The notes: generated by a model from the sequence alone, not told the origin. A DNA stretch of 64,000 nucleotides from Mesorhizobium sp. J8 (GCF_016591715.1 NZ_AP024109.1:3472001-3536000), one strand, 5' to 3'. Numbered from the stretch's first letter, positions 1 to 8,610 are shown. Made by a program: numbers and translations.

Positions 1-407
1 CCTTCCTGGATGCGCGCGCCGCCGGCGTCGTAGAGGCCGATGATCGGCGCGCGGTTGCGCAGCGCCATCTCCTGGACCTTGATGACCTTTTCGGCATGCG
101 CCTCCGACAACGAGCCGCCGAACACGGTGAAATCCTTGGCGAAGATGTAGACCGGGCGTCCGTTGACGGTCCCCCAGCCGGTGACGACGCCGTCGCCGGC
201 GATCTTGGTCTTCTCCATGCCGAAATCGGTCGAGCGGTGCTCGACATACATGTCGAACTCCTCGAACGAGCCCTCGTCGAGGAACACTTCGATACGCTCG
301 CGGGCGGTGAGCTTGCCCTTCCTGTGCTGCGCCTCGATGCGGTCCTTGCCGCCGCCCAAGCGGGCTATCTCGCGGCGACGCTCGAGTTCCTTCAGCACGT
401 CCTTCAT
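1..407 (-). CDS. pccB: Propionyl-CoA carboxylase beta chain, N-terminal part (runs off the left edge)
   Basis: The first 135 codons of an acyl-CoA carboxylase carboxyltransferase subunit read leftward from an ATG whose first base is 407. The N-terminus starts [20 protein letters not shown], followed by the LTARERI signature near residue 33, [11 protein letters not shown] near residue 97 and [10 protein letters not shown] at the window edge. These are typical of the biotin-dependent propionyl-CoA carboxylase beta subunit, which moves CO2 from carboxybiotin to propionyl-CoA to make methylmalonyl-CoA in the cytoplasm. About 375 further residues should lie outside the window. A methylcrotonyl- or acetyl-CoA-specific paralogue cannot be excluded from the N-terminus alone, but the [11 protein letters not shown] start is characteristic of PccB. 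Confidence 0.88.
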   Translation of the reverse strand, partial: MKDVLKELERRREIARLGGGKDRIEAQHRKGKLTARERIEVFLDEGSFEEFDMYVEHRSTDFGMEKTKIAGDGVVTGWGTVNGRPVYIFAKDFTVFGGSLSEAHAEKVIKVQEMALRNRAPIIGLYDAGGARIQE

Positions 408-797
408 CGCTCGGTCCCCAAAAAAGGATAAGTGATTTGTGGTAATGGCGAGCGCCGGGCAGCGCAAGCGCCCTTGTTTTGCTGCGTTGCAACATGCCCC
501 TTGCATTTCACGCCGGACTCGGCCATATGCGGCGGTATAGGCGCTTGGGCCGGTATGTCCGGCTTTCTCCACGAATGAGACTGGTTGCGTCTGTTTTCCC
601 TCTTTCAAATCGGCCTCGGTCGATCGGCAAGACGGCGAAAAAGCCCCGGGGCATGAAGTCCGCGGGCACGACAGCGCAGCCGCGCGGACGTTTCCCGTCC
701 GCCGCCTTGTCGTTTCCTGATGAATGTTTCGACGGCAGGTTGCGCCCTGCCGCCATTTGACGTTTGCGGCGATTGCGCCGCTTGAAAGAAGATAGAT
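408..797. other. 390-bp intergenic region: divergent control region and structured leader of the helicase
   Basis: I see no convincing gene here; open frames on both strands lack a good ribosome binding site and family features. The right half can form strong RNA structures on the plus strand. GTCCGCG (658-664) pairs with CGCGGAC (683-689). GGACG (686-690) can instead pair with CGTCC (696-700), and the two stems exclude each other because they share bases. A third stem is CGGCAGG (733-739) with CCTGCCG (746-752), 46 bp before the helicase start. This fits a long regulated 5' leader, as is common for cold-induced RNA helicase genes, but regulation is inferred. The left part should hold the pccB promoter. 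Confidence 0.5.
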
Positions 798-2255
798 TTG
801 ACCAACGAAAACACTCTCCCCAGCAACGACGCTGGGGAACTCTCCGGTTTCGCAGCCCTTGGCATCGGCGGCGCGCTGCTGAAGGCCACGCTTGCCGCGG
901 GCTTCACCGAACCGAAGCCCATCCAGGTGCAGGCGATCCCGCCGCAGCTCGAAGGCCGCGACATCTTCGGCATCGCCCAGACCGGCTCCGGCAAGACGGC
1001 GGCCTTCGCGCTGCCGATCCTGTCGAAGATCATCGGCCTCGGCACCAAGCGCCGGCCGAAGACGGCGCGCGCGCTGATCCTGGCGCCGACGCGCGAGCTT
1101 GCCGTACAGATCGAGGACACCATCAAGCTGCTTGCCAAGGGCGCGCATATCTCGACCGCGCTGGTGCTCGGCGGCGTCTCGCGCTTCAGCCAGGTTAAGA
1201 AGATCGCGCCTGGCGTCGACATCCTGATCGCCACGCCCGGACGGCTGACCGACCTTGTGCGTGAAGGCGACCTCATCCTTGCCGACACCAAATGGCTCGT
1301 CCTCGACGAGGGCGACCGCATGCTCGACATGGGCTTCATCAACGACGTCAAGCGCATCGCCAAGGCGACCGCGTCGGATCGCCAGACGGCGCTGTTCTCG
1401 GCCACCATGCCGAACGAGATCGCCGAGCTCGCCAAGGGCCTGTTGAAGGATCCGGTCCGCATCGAGGTCTCGCCTCAGAGCACGACGGCGGCCGAGATCG
1501 TGCAGAGCGTGGTGCTTGCCCGCACCAAGCAGAAGCGCCAGGTACTGTCCAAGATGCTGGCCGACGAGGCGATGCGCACGGTGATCGTGTTCTCACGCAC
1601 CAAGCACGGCGCCGACCGCGTCACCAAGGACCTTGTGCGCGACGGTTTCGAAGCCGCCGTCATCCACGGCAACAAGTCGCAGAACGCCCGCCAGAAGGCG
1701 CTCAACGATTTCCGCGAGGGCGCGGTCCGCATCCTGGTCGCCACCGATATCGCGGCGCGCGGCATCGACGTGCCTGGCATCAGCCATGTCGTGAATTTCG
1801 ATCTGCCGGACGAAGCGGAAAGCTATGTCCACCGTATCGGCCGCACGGGTCGCAACGGCAGGGACGGCATCGCGATAACGCTGTGCGATCCTTCGGAGAA
1901 TGCCAAGCTGCGGCAGGTCGAGCGCATCATCCGCATGAAGCTGCCGGTCGTTGCCGACCATCTCGGCAGCCCGGATCCGCAGCGCGACCCCAAGGAAAAG
2001 GCCGAGCGCCATTTCGAGCCGGCCAATGACCGCGAGCATCATGGCGGCCGTCGTGATGGCCGCCGCCCCGGCAATGGCGGTGGCAAGAAGCACTTTGCCG
2101 GCAAGCCCAGTGGCGAGCGCGGACCGAAACCGCAAGGCGAACGCCCGGCGGCCGCCCAGCCGAATGGCCAGCGCAAGCCTGACGGCTTCAAGCGCTTCAA
2201 GGGCAACAACAAGCGCCGCTTCGGCGGCAAGCGTCCGGCGAACCGGGCTGCTTGA
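798..2255 (+). CDS. DEAD-box family ATP-dependent RNA helicase with basic C-terminal tail and variant DEGD motif
   Basis: This 485-residue protein has the full set of superfamily 2 helicase motifs: QTGSGKT (61-67), PTRELA, TPGR, SAT, ARGIDV and HRIGRTGR. It should unwind RNA duplexes during ribosome assembly or mRNA turnover in the cytoplasm, and the layout is RhlE-like. Motif II reads D170-E-G-D173 instead of DEAD. From about residue 385 the chain is a low-complexity tail rich in Gly, Arg, Lys and His, typical of RNA-binding extensions. The start is TTG at 798 with a purine-rich GAAAGAAGA just upstream; no in-frame ATG precedes the helicase core. It is a single-gene unit ending at a shared terminator. 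Confidence 0.93.
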   Translation: MTNENTLPSNDAGELSGFAALGIGGALLKATLAAGFTEPKPIQVQAIPPQLEGRDIFGIAQTGSGKTAAFALPILSKIIGLGTKRRPKTARALILAPTRELAVQIEDTIKLLAKGAHISTALVLGGVSRFSQVKKIAPGVDILIATPGRLTDLVREGDLILADTKWLVLDEGDRMLDMGFINDVKRIAKATASDRQTALFSATMPNEIAELAKGLLKDPVRIEVSPQSTTAAEIVQSVVLARTKQKRQVLSKMLADEAMRTVIVFSRTKHGADRVTKDLVRDGFEAAVIHGNKSQNARQKALNDFREGAVRILVATDIAARGIDVPGISHVVNFDLPDEAESYVHRIGRTGRNGRDGIAITLCDPSENAKLRQVERIIRMKLPVVADHLGSPDPQRDPKEKAERHFEPANDREHHGGRRDGRRPGNGGGKKHFAGKPSGERGPKPQGERPAAAQPNGQRKPDGFKRFKGNNKRRFGGKRPANRAA

Positions 2256-2276
2256 GCCTATCAAATCCGACCGAGG

Positions 2277-2305
2277 AACGGCCGGAGCGATGCTCCGGCC
2301 GTTTT
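2277..2305. terminator. Intrinsic terminator between helicase and hydrolase genes
   Basis: A perfect 12-bp stem, AACGGCCGGAGC (2277-2288) with GCTCCGGCCGTT (2292-2303), closes a 3-base loop and runs into TTTT on the plus strand. It lies 22 bp after the helicase stop and just beyond the stop of the convergent hydrolase. The A residues at the left base of the stem could give the minus-strand transcript a short U run, so it may serve both genes. Confidence 0.8.
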
Positions 2306-2309
2306 CGTT

Positions 2310-3299
2310 TCACTGGCGTGCCTGCTGCTGCATCAGCGCCTTCACCCACACCACGATACGCTGGGTTAGAAAACCCGTGGTCTGCGGCGACAGCACATCG
2401 CCGGCGATGACATGATGGTCCGGATCGCCGGTGTCGTCGACCGGCACCAGTTCGTGCGGGCCGCCCCAACGCCCGGCGATCTCGCGCGTACGGTCCGCCC
2501 GTACCACCTTGTCGGAATCCGAGAAGATGAACAGGGCAGGGATCTTCGCCTGCTCGACCGGCGCGGCATAGGCAAGATTGGTCAGCGCCGCCATCGGCAG
2601 CACCGCTTTCATCGGGTATTTGGTGGTCCAGAATTTCTCGTGCAGCGCATTGCGCGCGGGAAAGCTGCGCTCCCTGCCGCCGACGAGCTCGGCGATCTGC
2701 CCGCCCCAGGGCATGGTCAGCAACTCGGCGCCGGAGGCCTTGACGCCGAAATTCGGCGAAATGAACGCGATGGCCGCGACAGCGTCGGATGCGCCCGGCT
2801 GCGTTGCGGCCCAAGCCGCCAGCGAGCCACCGGTCGAGGTTGCGATGACGATCACCTTGTCGCCGATGGCGCGGCCTATGGCCAAGGCCTCCTCATAGTC
2901 GTTGATCCAGGCGTTGACGCTGCCTTGCGCCATCGCCGCGCCGTCCTGGCCGTGGCCGGTCAGGCGCGTGTAGAAAAGATTGGCGTCCAATTCGTCCGCG
3001 ACGTCGTCCGGCAGCGGGCGAACCTCGCCCTTCGAGGCGGAAAAGCCATGGATGTAGACGATGGCCAGAGGCGTCTTGGCGTGGACCAGCGGATTCGCCC
3101 AGATGATCTCCTTGTCGAGCCCGTCGCGGATGTTGGGCACGGCAGCCTCTTCACGCGCCAGATAGGCCTGCGGATCATCCCCGATCACGGATGGATTAAA
3201 GCGGATTGTGGTATCGACCGGCACGCGCGGGCCAAGGAAGAAGCCGGCGACCAGGATGACTGCAAGGCCAAGCACCGCCAGCACGATCCGCCGCCCCAT
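2310..3299 (-). CDS. Membrane-anchored or secreted alpha/beta hydrolase
   Basis: The 329-residue protein begins with a hydrophobic segment (about residues 4-24, IVLAVLGLAVILVAGFFLG), so it is probably anchored in the inner membrane or exported. The body is an alpha/beta-hydrolase: an oxyanion-hole HG in VYIHGFS (81-87) and a nucleophile elbow A153-T-S155-T-G157, a variant of GxSxG. It should hydrolyse an ester or a similar bond; the substrate cannot be read from the sequence. I chose ATG 3299 because GGAG sits 6 bases upstream; a TTG at 3311 would add four residues. It converges on the helicase gene. It resembles serine aminopeptidase/monoglyceride lipase-like enzymes. Confidence 0.78.
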   Translation of the reverse strand: MGRRIVLAVLGLAVILVAGFFLGPRVPVDTTIRFNPSVIGDDPQAYLAREEAAVPNIRDGLDKEIIWANPLVHAKTPLAIVYIHGFSASKGEVRPLPDDVADELDANLFYTRLTGHGQDGAAMAQGSVNAWINDYEEALAIGRAIGDKVIVIATSTGGSLAAWAATQPGASDAVAAIAFISPNFGVKASGAELLTMPWGGQIAELVGGRERSFPARNALHEKFWTTKYPMKAVLPMAALTNLAYAAPVEQAKIPALFIFSDSDKVVRADRTREIAGRWGGPHELVPVDDTGDPDHHVIAGDVLSPQTTGFLTQRIVVWVKALMQQQARQ

Positions 3300-3368
3300 T
3301 CCAGTCTCCAAGCAATGATTCTCAACCTATGGCCGTCCCCGCCGGCAGGCAATCGCCGTTTCGCCGGC

Positions 3369-4217
3369 TTATGGTGCGCTGTCGCGGGATGGGTCTTTTT
3401 CGCCCGCCGGCCTGCGATCGAAATGCAACGGCCGCCCCCACCAGTGGGTGGTGAGGCCGATGACGAAGCGGCCGATCGGCCGCGGCAGCAGGCCGAGCAG
3501 CTTCAGCGGCCAGCTTATGTGATACGGGAAGGTGACTTCGAAGCCCCCCTTCCGGATCCCCCGCGCCATGCGGCGCGACGCGCGGTGCACAGGCATGAGG
3601 CCCGGCATCGGCAGCTTGTTCTTTTCGGTCAAAGGCGTGTCGACGAATCCCGGATTGATGACCTGGATGCGGATGTTCATCTTGTCGAAGTCGTATTTCA
3701 GCGACTCCGCCAGGATGTTGATCGCGGCCTTGGTGCCGCCATAGGCAGCCGTCGTCGGCCAGCCGGAATAGGCGGTGACCGACCCGACCAGAACGATATG
3801 GCCGCGTCCGCGCACGCGCATATGCTCGACGACAGGCACCACGCCGTTGACGATGCCGAAATAGTTCACCGCGAAGGAGCGATGGAAATCGCGCACCACC
3901 AGGTTCTCGCCGGGGGTGGCGATGTAGTTGCCGGCGTTGAAGACGGCAAGCACGATCGGCCCCATCTGTTCTTCGATCGCGGCGGCCGTGCGCGCCATGC
4001 CGTGCTCGTCGGTCACGTCGCAGGGAAAGGACCTCACATGTCCGGGCATCTGCGCCGTTTCCACGATCAGCGTGTCGGCCGGATCTTGCGGCAGCGACGT
4101 CACCGCCACGGCGTAGCCTTGATTGGCGAGATCCTTGGCCAACGCCCGGCCAAGCCCGCTGCTGCCGCCCGTGATCCAGGCGACACCGTCTTTCGGATTG
4201 GCCCGGTAGAGTGCCAT
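3369..4217 (-). CDS. Short-chain dehydrogenase/reductase (SDR) family oxidoreductase
   Basis: A classical SDR of 282 residues. The nucleotide-binding turn ITGGSSGLG is at 15-23, NAG at 95-97, the catalytic serine is S146 (VGS) and the active-site pair is Y159-xxx-K163. It should reduce or oxidise a carbonyl or hydroxyl group with NAD(P)H in the cytoplasm; the substrate is unknown. The frame stays open upstream into the divergent cysK, but ATG 4217 has AGGA seven bases before it and starts at the right place for the family. A basic C-terminus with PLKLLGLLPRPIGRF suggests a membrane-associated extension. It is divergent from cysK. Confidence 0.85.
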   Translation of the reverse strand: MALYRANPKDGVAWITGGSSGLGRALAKDLANQGYAVAVTSLPQDPADTLIVETAQMPGHVRSFPCDVTDEHGMARTAAAIEEQMGPIVLAVFNAGNYIATPGENLVVRDFHRSFAVNYFGIVNGVVPVVEHMRVRGRGHIVLVGSVTAYSGWPTTAAYGGTKAAINILAESLKYDFDKMNIRIQVINPGFVDTPLTEKNKLPMPGLMPVHRASRRMARGIRKGGFEVTFPYHISWPLKLLGLLPRPIGRFVIGLTTHWWGRPLHFDRRPAGEKDPSRDSAP

Positions 4218-4408
4218 GGGGTGTCCTGCGGATGTTGCGATTTGCTCTAGCGGCGGAGAAATCGGTTGAAAAGAGCGGTTTTGCACCTGGCGTTGAAATG
4301 ATCGCGAGCAATGCACCATCCGGAATGCGACTGGACCAGGCAAAATCTTGCCTTGAAACCACGGCGTCCGGTTTTTAGGGTCTCGCCGCACACATGAAGG
4401 AATCCCAC

Positions 4409-5443
4409 ATGCCCCGTTCTGTGATCGAAGCGATCGGCAACACGCCCTTGATCCGGCTCAACAAGGCTTCGGAAGCGACCGGCTGTGAGATCCTCGGCAA
4501 GGCCGAATTCATGAATCCGGGGCAATCGGTGAAAGATCGAGCCGGCCTGTTCATCATCCGCGATGCCGAGCAGCGCGGCTTGCTCAAGCCCGGCGGGGTC
4601 ATCGTCGAAGGCACTGCCGGCAACACCGGCATCGGTTTGACACTGGTCGCCAAGGCGCTCGGCTACCGCACCGTGATCGTCATTCCCGACACGCAGAGCC
4701 AGGAAAAGAAGGATGTGATCAAGATCCTGGGCGCGGAGCTCATCGAAGTGCCGGCCGTGCCCTACAAGAACGCCAACAATTACATAAAACTGTCCGGCCG
4801 CCTTGCCGAGCAACTGGCGCGCTCCGAGCCCAACGGCGCGATCTGGGCCAACCAGTTCGACAATGTCGCCAACCGCGATGGCCACGTCCGCACGACCGCG
4901 CAGGAAATCTGGGACCAAACCGGCGGCAAGATCGATGGCTTTGTCTCGGCGGTCGGTTCCGGCGGCACGCTTGCCGGTGTCGCGCTCGGGCTCAAGGGCA
5001 AAAGCAAGGACATCAAGATCGCGCTCGCCGATCCGCTGGGCGCAGCGCTCTACAGTTTCTATACCAGCGGCGAGTTGAAATCCGACGGCAACTCGATAAC
5101 CGAGGGCATCGGGCAAGGCCGCATCACCGCCAATCTCGAAGGCTTCACGCCGGACTTCTCTTATCAGGTCCCGGACGAGGAAGCCTTGCCTATCATCTTC
5201 GACCTGATCCAGGAGGAGGGTCTCTGCGTCGGCGGCTCGACCGGTATCAACATCGCCGGCGCCATCCGGCTGGCGCGCGAGCTCGGTCCCGGCCACACCA
5301 TCGTCACGATCCTTGCCGACTACGGCACGCGCTATCAGTCGAAGCTCTTCAATCCGGAGTTCCTGCGCGGCAAGAATCTTCCCGTGCCGGGCTGGATGGA
5401 AGAGAAAGCCGATATCTCGGTGCCGTTCGAAAAGGTGGCATGA
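4409..5443 (+). CDS. cysK: Cysteine synthase A (O-acetylserine sulfhydrylase)
   Basis: A fold-type II PLP enzyme of 344 residues that makes L-cysteine from O-acetylserine and sulfide. The PLP lysine is K42 in NPGQSVKDRAG, the substrate loop EGTAGNTG lies near residue 70, and the PLP-phosphate loop GSGGT near residue 180. I prefer ATG 4409 to ATG 4394, because the AGGAA inside the earlier reading serves as its ribosome binding site. The stop overlaps the alaX start in ATGATGG, so the two are probably translationally coupled. With sseA downstream this forms a small cysteine/sulfur cluster. It is slightly longer at the C-terminus than the E. coli enzyme. Confidence 0.93.
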   Translation: MPRSVIEAIGNTPLIRLNKASEATGCEILGKAEFMNPGQSVKDRAGLFIIRDAEQRGLLKPGGVIVEGTAGNTGIGLTLVAKALGYRTVIVIPDTQSQEKKDVIKILGAELIEVPAVPYKNANNYIKLSGRLAEQLARSEPNGAIWANQFDNVANRDGHVRTTAQEIWDQTGGKIDGFVSAVGSGGTLAGVALGLKGKSKDIKIALADPLGAALYSFYTSGELKSDGNSITEGIGQGRITANLEGFTPDFSYQVPDEEALPIIFDLIQEEGLCVGGSTGINIAGAIRLARELGPGHTIVTILADYGTRYQSKLFNPEFLRGKNLPVPGWMEEKADISVPFEKVA

Positions 5444-6186
5444 TGGCGCACAAGACCGAGGCGCTGTTTCGCGACGACGCCTATCAGAAGACGGCCGAAG
5501 CCGAGGTCGTCGCCATCAACGATCGCGGCGGCATCCTTCTCGACCGCACGATCTTCTACGCCACGTCGGGCGGACAGCCGGGCGACACCGGCATGCTCGA
5601 ACGTGTCGACGGTGGCCGCATCGCCATCGCCGCCACCATCACCGGCGAGACAAAGGACGAGATCATCCATGTGCCGGCGCCGGAACAGGCGCTTCCCGCA
5701 GTCGGCGAAAGGCTGAAGCTTCTGATCGACTGGGAGCGGCGGCACCTCCTGATGCGCATGCATTCGGCCTGCCACCTGCTGACCGTCATCTGTCCGTTTC
5801 CGATCACCGGAGCGGCGGTGGCCGAGGACGACAGCCGCGTCGATTTCGACATTCCCGATGCCGGCTTCACCAAGGAAGATGTGACGGCTCGCCTGATGGA
5901 GCTGGTGCGCGCCGACCATCCGATCTTCACCCGGCTGATCACGGACGACGAGCTTGCGGCCAATCCCGGCCTGGTCAAATCGAAGAACGTCCGTCCGCCG
6001 GTCGGGACCGGCAAGATTCGCCTGGTGTGCATAGGCGACAACGGTTCGATCGACAGCCAGCCCTGCGGCGGGACGCATGTGAGGTCGACCGGCGAAGTCG
6101 GCGACATACATATCGGCAAGATCGAAAAGAAAGGCCGCGAGAACCGGCGCTTCCGCATCCGCTTCGGACCGATGCCGGCGAGCTGA
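5440..6186 (+). CDS. alaX: Alanyl-tRNA editing protein (AlaX family)
   Basis: This 248-residue protein matches the free-standing editing domain of alanyl-tRNA synthetase. It carries SGGQPGDTG (43-51), the zinc pair H108-xxx-H112 in MHSACHLL, and the second pair C209-xxx-H213 in QPCGGTH. AlaX proteins deacylate Ser-tRNA(Ala), and sometimes Gly-tRNA(Ala), in the cytoplasm to prevent mistranslation. The size and the N-terminal beta-barrel-like part fit the medium AlaX class. It starts inside the stop of cysK. The coupling makes sense because serine is also the precursor for O-acetylserine, but this link is inference. Confidence 0.9.
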   Translation: MMAHKTEALFRDDAYQKTAEAEVVAINDRGGILLDRTIFYATSGGQPGDTGMLERVDGGRIAIAATITGETKDEIIHVPAPEQALPAVGERLKLLIDWERRHLLMRMHSACHLLTVICPFPITGAAVAEDDSRVDFDIPDAGFTKEDVTARLMELVRADHPIFTRLITDDELAANPGLVKSKNVRPPVGTGKIRLVCIGDNGSIDSQPCGGTHVRSTGEVGDIHIGKIEKKGRENRRFRIRFGPMPAS

Positions 6187-6200
6187 CGCTCTAAGAGATG

Positions 6201-6249
6201 GAGCATGATGTCGCCCGAAAAACGCTTCCCACTTTTCGGCATCATGCTC
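6201..6249. repeat. Palindromic intergenic repeat, GAGCATGATG type
   Basis: A 49-bp element with outer arms GAGCATGATG (6201-6210) and CATCATGCTC (6240-6249) and inner arms CCGAAAA and TTTTCGG around a short GC-rich loop. Elements with this layout (GAGCATGATG, CCGAAAA, a CACTTTTCGG arm) are familiar from Rhizobiales chromosomes as dispersed palindromic units. It fills the gap between alaX and sseA, so it lies within a probable transcript. Confidence 0.75.
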
Positions 6250-6278
6250 TAAAGCGAGGCGGGGCAGGGAGAACAAAA

Positions 6279-7130
6279 ATGGCGCAGGACAGTCCTTTCA
6301 TCGTCGACGCCGATTGGCTGGAGAAGCGGCTTGGCGAGCCCGGCCTCACCATCATCGACGCCTCCTGGTATCTGCCGGCGCAGAACCGCGACGCCCGGGC
6401 CGAATATGACGCCGCCCACATTCCCGGAGCGCGCTTCCTCGATCAGGACGCGGTCTCCGATCCGGATTCGAAACTGCCGCACACACTGGCCTCGCCGCAG
6501 CACTTCGCCCAATATGTCGGCGCGATGGGCGTCTCGGCCGACGACACCATCGTCGTCTATGATGGGCCGGGCCTGTTCTCGGCGCCGCGCGCCTGGTGGA
6601 TGTTCCGCGTCATGGGCGTCTTCCAGGTCTACATCCTGAATGGCGGACTCGACCGCTGGAAGGCCGAGGGCCGGCCGGTGACGTCCGAGCCGACCAAGAT
6701 CGCGCCGAGCGTCTTCCACGCCGATTTCGACAAGAGCAGGGTCGTTAGCCTCGACGAGATGCGCAGGATCGTCGGCAGCCGAGAGAGCCAGATCGCTGAC
6801 GCGCGCTCGGCCGGCCGTTTCGCCGGAACCGATCCCGAACCGCGCCAGGGCGTGCGTTCAGGCCACATGCCGGGCGCGCGCAATGTCCCGATCACGGCAC
6901 TTGCCGAGAATGGCGAGTTGCTGCCCAAGGACCGCTTGCGCAAGGTGATCGAGGATGCCGGCATCGACCTCTCGAAGCCTGTTGTCACGTCTTGCGGCTC
7001 CGGTATCACGGCTGCTGCGGTCACATTGGCGCTGGAGACGCTCGGCCATAGCGACAACCGGCTGTACGACGGGTCGTGGACTGAATGGGGCGGTCTCGGC
7101 GACACGCCGGTAGTGACAGGGAAAGAATGA
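6279..7130 (+). CDS. sseA: 3-mercaptopyruvate sulfurtransferase
   Basis: A two-domain rhodanese of 283 residues. The C-terminal domain carries the active-site loop C239-G-S-G-I-T-A, which fits mercaptopyruvate sulfurtransferases (CGSGVTA) better than thiosulfate sulfurtransferases (CRKGVTA). It moves sulfur from 3-mercaptopyruvate, a cysteine breakdown product, to thiol acceptors or cyanide. The N-terminal domain ends with a typical VYDGPGLFSAPRAWW stretch but has no catalytic cysteine, as expected. ATG 6279 has AGGGAG upstream; the open frame before it is repeat DNA. It overlaps the next gene by ATGA. Confidence 0.9.
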   Translation: MAQDSPFIVDADWLEKRLGEPGLTIIDASWYLPAQNRDARAEYDAAHIPGARFLDQDAVSDPDSKLPHTLASPQHFAQYVGAMGVSADDTIVVYDGPGLFSAPRAWWMFRVMGVFQVYILNGGLDRWKAEGRPVTSEPTKIAPSVFHADFDKSRVVSLDEMRRIVGSRESQIADARSAGRFAGTDPEPRQGVRSGHMPGARNVPITALAENGELLPKDRLRKVIEDAGIDLSKPVVTSCGSGITAAAVTLALETLGHSDNRLYDGSWTEWGGLGDTPVVTGKE

Positions 7131-7693
7131 TGGAAAACGGCGCGCCGCAAGATATCGATGTCACGGTCACCTTCCTGGAGATGCATGCCGCGCCCGCGGT
7201 GTCGCCGCCGATCCCCTACAACCGCCAGATCGCGCTGCTGAAGACGAAAGATATCCCGCTCCACTTCTACCGCTATCTGATCGATCGCGTCGGGCGCAAA
7301 TGGCACTGGGTCAATGTGCTGAGGCTGAGCGACGAGGAGCTTGCCGCCGGCCTGCACCGCGAGGACCGCGACATCCGCGTGCTATATCTCGACGGCGCCC
7401 CCGCCGGCTTCTTTGACCTCAAGCCGCATCTTCCGGACGAGGTGGAGCTCGCTTATTTCGGCATGATGGAGCATGCGCACGGCCAGGGCATCGGCCGCTG
7501 GTTCCTTGGCGCCGCGATCTCGGCGGCTTGGGCGCATGGGCCAAGGCGCGTCACCGTGCAGACCTGCACGCTCGATCATCCGGCGGCTCTGCCGCTTTAT
7601 CAGAAACTCGGCTTCACGCCGGTGGCGCAGAAGCGGGAGGTCGTGCGACCGCTGACCTTCGCCGAGCGCTCGGCCAGCGTCATGCGAGGCTAA
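7127..7693 (+). CDS. GNAT family N-acetyltransferase
   Basis: A 188-residue protein with the GNAT acetyl-CoA-binding pattern HAHGQGIGRWFL near residue 120 and the late LYQKLGFTP segment near residue 165. The N-terminal half (FYRYLIDRVGRKWHWVN) places it in a rhizobial GNAT group of unknown substrate. Its ATG overlaps the sseA stop (ATGA), and a second ATG follows at once, so translation is probably coupled. The stop codon TAA is also the first part of a palindromic repeat, so the original C-terminus may have been trimmed by repeat insertion. The acceptor cannot be predicted. Confidence 0.82.
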   Translation: MMENGAPQDIDVTVTFLEMHAAPAVSPPIPYNRQIALLKTKDIPLHFYRYLIDRVGRKWHWVNVLRLSDEELAAGLHREDRDIRVLYLDGAPAGFFDLKPHLPDEVELAYFGMMEHAHGQGIGRWFLGAAISAAWAHGPRRVTVQTCTLDHPAALPLYQKLGFTPVAQKREVVRPLTFAERSASVMRG

Positions 7694-7798
7694 AGCATTT
7701 CACCGTTTCACGGAAACGGTGAAATGCTTTATCTCTTTGTTTTTACGCAATTCCGGACGGAAAACCGCTCACACTTTTTTTCCTGGAATTGCTCTAAG
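7692..7798. repeat. Compound palindromic repeat, AAAGCATTTCACCG type
   Basis: The first hairpin is almost perfect: AAAGCATTTCACCGTTTC (from 7692) pairs with the reverse complement ending GGTGAAATGCTTT (to 7729). A second, looser hairpin follows, with arms GCAATTCC and GGAATTGC around GGACGGAAAACCGC and a T-rich loop. The same architecture is common in Rhizobiales intergenic regions. The element starts at the GNAT stop codon and fills about half of the gap before the OmpA-like gene. Confidence 0.75.
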
Positions 7799-7905
7799 CC
7801 GTTCCCTGGAATTGCCTTGCGCCTGAACATCCCGTTCATCGCCGCTTCAGACTGTCTTTGCCATTGTCCGGCCGCATTACAAGGCCGAGCCTATAGGAGA
7901 AAGAC

Positions 7906-8463
7906 ATGTTGACCCGACGTACATTTGCCGTGGCCATGATTGCGGCAATTGCCATGCCGAGCCTGGCATCCGCGCAGGCGACCACGCCTTCGGCCGCTAC
8001 GATCGAGCGCCAGCTCGACGCCGCCCCAAGCAAGAAGCTTCGCCCCAATGAGCGCGTCACCATTCGCGAGTTCAAGCGCCGGCCGGACCTGCGGCGCATG
8101 GCGCGCTCGATCGATATCCAGTCGATCAACTTCGAGTTCGGCTCGGCCGCCATTGCCCCCTCGCAATACGGCAAGGTCGAAATCATCGCCGACGCGCTCC
8201 ACCGCATCCTGCGCCGCGACCGCGGCGCCCGCATCCTGATCGAGGGTCATACCGACGCCGTGGGCTCCTTCGAATCGAACCAGATCCTGTCCGAACGTCG
8301 CGCCGCCTCGCTGAAGCGGACGCTGGTAAGCGAATTCGGCGTGCCTTCGTTCGCGCTGGAGACCGTCGGCTATGGCGAGGAGTTCCTGCTCGTGCAGACC
8401 CAGCAGGAGAACTGGCGCAACCGTCGCGTGACGCTGCGCCGCTTCGACGATTTCGTAAGGTAA
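7906..8463 (+). CDS. OmpA-family outer-membrane/periplasmic protein
   Basis: This 185-residue protein has a clear signal peptide (MLTRRTFAVAMIAAIAMPSLASA, cleavage near residue 23). The C-terminal OmpA/MotB peptidoglycan-binding domain contains INFEFGSAAI near residue 76 and IEGHTDAVGSFESNQILSER from about residue 110, the diaminopimelate-binding signature. It has no beta-barrel, so it probably tethers something to peptidoglycan from the periplasm or outer membrane. The segment between signal and domain (FKRRPDLRRMARS) is short and basic. AGGAGAAAGAC precedes the ATG. A hairpin terminator follows, suggesting a single-gene unit. Confidence 0.88.
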   Translation: MLTRRTFAVAMIAAIAMPSLASAQATTPSAATIERQLDAAPSKKLRPNERVTIREFKRRPDLRRMARSIDIQSINFEFGSAAIAPSQYGKVEIIADALHRILRRDRGARILIEGHTDAVGSFESNQILSERRAASLKRTLVSEFGVPSFALETVGYGEEFLLVQTQQENWRNRRVTLRRFDDFVR

Positions 8464-8491
8464 CGCTCAGGCCGACCTGCCGATAGTCGGA

Positions 8492-8523
8492 AGCCCGGCT
8501 GCGCAAGGCGGCCGGGCTCTTTC
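8492..8523 (+). terminator. Intrinsic terminator after the OmpA-family gene
   Basis: AGCCCGGC (8492-8499) pairs with GCCGGGCT (8511-8518) across an 11-base loop and is followed by CTCTTTC. The stem is strong but the U run is interrupted, so termination may be partial. It lies 28 bp after the stop codon. Confidence 0.6.
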
Positions 8524-8610
8524 ATATGCTCGCCCACCTGTCAGGAATCGGGTGGGAGACGCAATCGCCAAGGCATAAATTTCCGGACATCGACACCGGA
8601 GATTTCGCCC

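Noticed and set aside
605..1462. Long minus-strand frame over the helicase start
   Set aside because: It is a shadow of the helicase gene: arginine- and serine-rich, no domain and no start signal.
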